Shown: piece by piece, positions 61,215 through 64,000 of the stretch
Layout of the letters: each line of letters starts with the position of its first letter
Numbering within the stretch: the first letter of the stretch is position 1
Assembly (NCBI RefSeq): GCF_000355805.1
Contig: NZ_CM001837.1
Location: 2,127,144-2,191,143 of the forward strand
DNA length: 64,000 bases
Source of the DNA: Dokdonia sp. PRO95
GTDB taxonomy: Bacteria; Bacteroidota; Bacteroidia; Flavobacteriales; Flavobacteriaceae
Direction of reading: 5' to 3'
Position numbers and translations under genes: made by a program
The notes under the pieces: generated by a model
What the model was told of the DNA's origin: nothing
Databases searched by the model: none
What the model saw: only the letters and a program-made list of their open reading frames with translations

Positions 61215-61769
61215 TTATTTTTTCTTAGGAGCGATGAACATTGTCATACGCTTTCCTTCTAGTCTCGGGAGTTGTTCTACTTTTCCTAATTCTTCTAGCT
61301 CTTGAGCTAGCCTTAAAAGTAGTATCTCTCCTTGATCCTTATAGATGATAGAACGACCTTTAAAGAAAACATATGCTTTAAGTTTTGCTCCTTCTTTAAG
61401 GAACTTCTCTGCATGCTTCTTTTTAAATTCGTAATCGTGATCGTCTGTTTGCGGACCAAAACGTATTTCTTTGATAATCACTTTTGAGGCTTTTGCCTTC
61501 ATTATCTTCTCGCGCTTCTTTTGCTCATATACAAACTTTTTATAGTCTATAATTTTACAAACTGGCGGTGCAGCATTAGGTGATATCTCTACAAGATCTA
61601 GCTCTAATTCTGCTGCTAGTGCTTGTGCTTTTTGGATAGGGTAAATCCCTACTTCCACGTTATCTCCCACAAGGCGTACTTCTTTGGCACGTATCTTTTG
61701 GTTGATTTTGTGTTGGTCTTCCTTAATGATCCTTGCAGGACCTCTCGATCTTTTTCTACGTATTGCTAT
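61215..61769 (-). CDS. infC: Translation initiation factor IF-3, start codon AUA
   Basis: IF-3 controls fidelity of initiator tRNA selection and prevents premature subunit joining. Reading back from the clear body ([19 protein letters not shown]...[18 protein letters not shown]), homology continues upstream as [32 protein letters not shown]. The first codon before AIRRKRS is ATA (61769-61767), and an in-frame TAA lies five codons further up, with no ATG, GTG or TTG between. The full protein is therefore about 184 residues, as in other bacteria. A downstream GTG would delete the N-terminal domain start. Non-AUG starts are known for infC and serve self-regulation. thrS ends 17 bp upstream. Confidence 0.9.
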   Translation of the reverse strand: MAIRRKRSRGPARIIKEDQHKINQKIRAKEVRLVGDNVEVGIYPIQKAQALAAELELDLVEISPNAAPPVCKIIDYKKFVYEQKKREKIMKAKASKVIIKEIRFGPQTDDHDYEFKKKHAEKFLKEGAKLKAYVFFKGRSIIYKDQGEILLLRLAQELEELGKVEQLPRLEGKRMTMFIAPKKK

Positions 61770-61786
61770 GGCGTTTCTATTTTAAA

Positions 61787-63733
61787 TTAAACTTCAAATG
61801 TTTTTATTGTGGATGCTATCTCGGCATTTACCATTTTCGCGAAAGCGTCTATAGTCATACTGCCTAAATCCTCACCACCATGTCTTCTTACAGATATTGT
61901 GCCATCATTTTCTTCTTGCTCTCCTATGATAATCATAAACGGAAGTTTTTGCATCTCTGCTTCCCGAATTTTTTTACCCATAGTCTCCCCACGGTTATCT
62001 ATAAGTGCGCGAATTTCGTGATTTTCAAGCAAAGTTAAAACATTCTGAGCATATTTCTCGTATTTCTCACTCAATGTCAAAATACTAACTTGTTGTGGCA
62101 TTAACCAAAGTGGGAAATTACCTCCAGTGTGTTCTAGTAAAATTGCGATAAAACGCTCCATGCTTCCAAAGGGTGCGCGGTGTATCATCACTGGGCGGTG
62201 CATCTCATTATCACTGCCTTTATACTGTAGTTCAAAACGTTCTGGTAAGTTGTAATCTACTTGGATAGTACCCAGTTGCCAGCTACGACCTAGCGCATCC
62301 TTAACCATAAAATCAAGTTTAGGCCCGTAAAAAGCTGCTTCGCCAGTCTCAACAACATAATTGAGTCCCTTAGCTTTGGCAGCATTAAGGATAGCATTTT
62401 CTGCTTTTATCCAGTTTTCATCGGCTCCTATATATTTTTCCGGCTTTTCTGGGTCACGTAAAGAAACTTGTGCTGTAAAGTTTTCAAAACCTAAAGATCC
62501 AAAAACATATAGTACTAAGTCTATTACTTTCATAAACTCTTCATCCAATTGATTTGGAGTACAGAATATATGGGCGTCATCTTGAGTGAAGCCGCGTACA
62601 CGTGTTAATCCGTGAAGTTCTCCTGATTGCTCGTAACGATACACGGTGCCAAATTCGGCAAAACGTTTAGGTAGCTCTTTATAACTCCATGGGCGGCTAT
62701 TGTATATCTCACAGTGATGAGGGCAGTTCATAGGTTTAAGTAAGAACTCTTCTCCCTCGTTAGGTGTTTCTATAGGCTGGAAGCTATCTGCTCCGTATTT
62801 GGCATAATGGCCTGATGTTTCATAAAGTTCTTTTTGACCTATATGAGGAGATACGACCATCTCATAACCTTGCTTTTTCTGTGCATCCTTAAGGAAGTTT
62901 TCAAGACGCTCGCGTAGGGCAGCTCCTTTAGGTAGCCATAACGGAAGGCCTTGGCCTACGCGCTGTGAGAAGGTAAATAATTCTAGTTCTTTACCTAGCT
63001 TTCTGTGGTCGCGCTTCTTTGCTTCTTCTATAAGTTCAAGATATTGTTTAAGGTCTTTTTGTTTTGGGAAAGATGTTCCATAAACGCGAGTAAGTTGCGG
63101 CTTATTTTCGTCGCCGCGCCAGTATGCGCCAGCAACGCTCATAATCTTTACAGCTTTTATAATTCCTGTGTTAGGAATGTGGCCGCCGCGACATAGATCT
63201 GTAAAGTCATCATGATCACAGAAGGTGATTGTACCATCTTCTAGATTTTCAATGAGTTCTACCTTAAACTCGTTTCCTTCGCCTTTATATTTATCAAGAG
63301 CCTCTTGCTTTGTTACAGATCGCATTTTAAAATCATGCTTTCCACGAGCAATCTCGAGCATCTTATCTTCTATCTTCTTAAAATCTTTGTCAGATATAGT
63401 CTGGTCACCTAAGTCAACATCATAATAGAATCCATTTTCAATAGCTGGTCCTATAGTAAGCTTTGCTCCAGGGTATAATTTTAAAATTGCCTGTGCGAGT
63501 ACGTGAGAAGAAGAGTGACGAAAAGCTGTCTTTCCTTCATCATCATTCCAGGTAAAAAGCGTGATCGAACCATCTTCGGTAAGTGGGGTAGAGGTTTCAA
63601 CCGTTTGCCCATTAAATTTTGCCGAAATTACATTGCGCGCCAGTCCTTCACTGATGCTTTTTGCGACGTCCATAGGAGTAGCTCCATTGTCCATCTGTTT
63701 TACATTGCCATCTGGCAAAGTGATATTGATCAT
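61787..63733 (-). CDS. thrS: Threonyl-tRNA synthetase
   Basis: This class II synthetase has 648 residues, the normal length. The TGS domain (1-61) is followed by the editing domain with HSSSHVLAQA (about 73-82) and the catalytic core with MNCPHHCEIYNSRPWSYKELPKRFAEFGTVYRYE. The C-terminal anticodon domain contains IDNRGETMGKKIREAEMQKLPFMIIIGE. The one-sided palindrome near the 3' end (61835) codes for AFAKM. It heads the thrS-infC-rpmI-rplT operon. Confidence 0.98.
   Translation of the reverse strand: MINITLPDGNVKQMDNGATPMDVAKSISEGLARNVISAKFNGQTVETSTPLTEDGSITLFTWNDDEGKTAFRHSSSHVLAQAILKLYPGAKLTIGPAIENGFYYDVDLGDQTISDKDFKKIEDKMLEIARGKHDFKMRSVTKQEALDKYKGEGNEFKVELIENLEDGTITFCDHDDFTDLCRGGHIPNTGIIKAVKIMSVAGAYWRGDENKPQLTRVYGTSFPKQKDLKQYLELIEEAKKRDHRKLGKELELFTFSQRVGQGLPLWLPKGAALRERLENFLKDAQKKQGYEMVVSPHIGQKELYETSGHYAKYGADSFQPIETPNEGEEFLLKPMNCPHHCEIYNSRPWSYKELPKRFAEFGTVYRYEQSGELHGLTRVRGFTQDDAHIFCTPNQLDEEFMKVIDLVLYVFGSLGFENFTAQVSLRDPEKPEKYIGADENWIKAENAILNAAKAKGLNYVVETGEAAFYGPKLDFMVKDALGRSWQLGTIQVDYNLPERFELQYKGSDNEMHRPVMIHRAPFGSMERFIAILLEHTGGNFPLWLMPQQVSILTLSEKYEKYAQNVLTLLENHEIRALIDNRGETMGKKIREAEMQKLPFMIIIGEQEENDGTISVRRHGGEDLGSMTIDAFAKMVNAEIASTIKTFEV
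61835..61847. repeat. TTTCGCGAAA core with right arm only
   Basis: It lies near the 3' end of thrS and is read as AFAKM on the minus strand. Confidence 0.75.
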
Positions 63734-63753
63734 AGTTCGATTGTTTAAAGGAG

Positions 63754-63784
63754 CAAAGATAGTATCTTCAGTGATTGTTTACAA
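63754..63784 (-). promoter_or_regulatory. Promoter of the thrS operon
   Basis: The minus strand has TTG, 20 bp, TATCTTTG, a full match to the Bacteroidota consensus. The -7 element ends 20 bp before the thrS ATG, so the 5' leader is very short and leaves little room for a regulatory leader RNA. Confidence 0.85.
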
Positions 63785-63831
63785 TACATATTGCGTTCTG
63801 TTTGACTATATATTAAGGTGTGTTGCATGTA

Positions 63832-63844
63832 CGCTTTCGCGAAA
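63832..63844. repeat. TTTCGCGAAA core with left arm only
   Basis: It lies between the thrS promoter and the promoter at the right edge. Confidence 0.75.
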
Positions 63845-63946
63845 ATGTTAAGAATAATAACTTCTTTGTTTTCATGGAATTAGAGGCTTTTTGGTGATTT
63901 GTAATGTTTGATTCTGAGATAAATTAAAATTTTCTCAAGAATATTC

Positions 63947-63976
63947 TTGTCAGATTAGAACTTCGGTGTATCTTTG
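63947..63976 (+). promoter_or_regulatory. Promoter for a gene beyond the right edge
   Basis: TTG (63947-63949), 19 bp, TATCTTTG (63969-63976) is a full consensus match. The next bases contain CGCTT-cacggt-AAGCG, a short hairpin that could lie at the RNA 5' end. The target gene is outside the window. Confidence 0.7.
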
Positions 63977-64000
63977 CCACCCGCTTCACGGTAAGCGTTT

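Noticed and set aside
1..64000. Insertion sequences, integrases or phage genes
   Set aside because: No transposase, integrase or phage-like protein is encoded anywhere in the window. The mobile-looking parts are only small non-coding repeats.

Overview
The window looks like chromosomal DNA of a marine member of the Flavobacteriaceae (Bacteroidota). The base composition is AT-rich. Genes typical of the group are present: gliding lipoprotein GldI, a PorV/PorQ-type outer-membrane protein, a secreted protein with a T9SS type-B sorting tail, a BT_3928-type DoxX protein next to tpiA, and a DUF1599/folP divergent pair. Promoters follow the Bacteroidota pattern TTG-N19/20-TAnnTTTG. The palindrome TTTCGCGAAA, usually inside GCTTTCGCGAAAGC, occurs exactly 20 times. 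I associate this repeat and gene set with Dokdonia-like flavobacteria, but the genus is an inference.

Region 1 (1-26482, all +) is a very large surface-glycan locus that is open at the left edge. It carries about 18 glycosyltransferases (families GT2, GT4, GT10-like, GT14-like, GT23-like, GT47-like), an O-acyltransferase, a QueC-like PP-loop protein, a nonulosonic-acid (sialic acid or KDN) synthase and CMP-sugar synthetase/phosphatase pair, a Wzy-type polymerase/ligase, and the polyprenyl-phosphate sugar transferase that would start the chain. Most genes overlap or abut. The exception is a 763-bp gap (11716-12478) filled by three copies of a hairpin-forming dispersed repeat.

Region 2 (26485-51040) is core genome. 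On the minus strand it holds an Lnb/DUF4105 membrane protein, a small secreted protein, sucC, clpS, prmA, a subtilisin-like protease with a lipoprotein, tpiA, an ABC permease, a DoxX/BT_3928 protein and DUF1599. Then come folP and a T9SS-exported protein (+), a PorV-like protein (-), pssA and pepD (+), the nrnA-like/gldI/cyclophilin-FKBP operon (-), ndk and typA (+). Several intergenic regions carry Flavobacteriia-type dispersed repeats next to clear terminators.

Region 3 (51111-59439) is a second, smaller glycan locus: acyltransferases, a PLP aminotransferase and a 3,4-ketoisomerase for a dTDP-3-amino-3,6-dideoxyhexose, a Wzx flippase and four glycosyltransferases. One glycosyltransferase gene is embedded in reverse orientation with no spacer, beside an acyltransferase whose C-terminus is cut short. 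The two loci are complementary: initiation and polymerisation are in region 1, the flippase is in region 3.

Region 4 (59524-63733, -) is ftsE followed by the conserved thrS-infC-rpmI-rplT operon. It has a recognisable promoter and terminator, and infC appears to start at AUA. A strong promoter at the right edge points to a gene outside the window.
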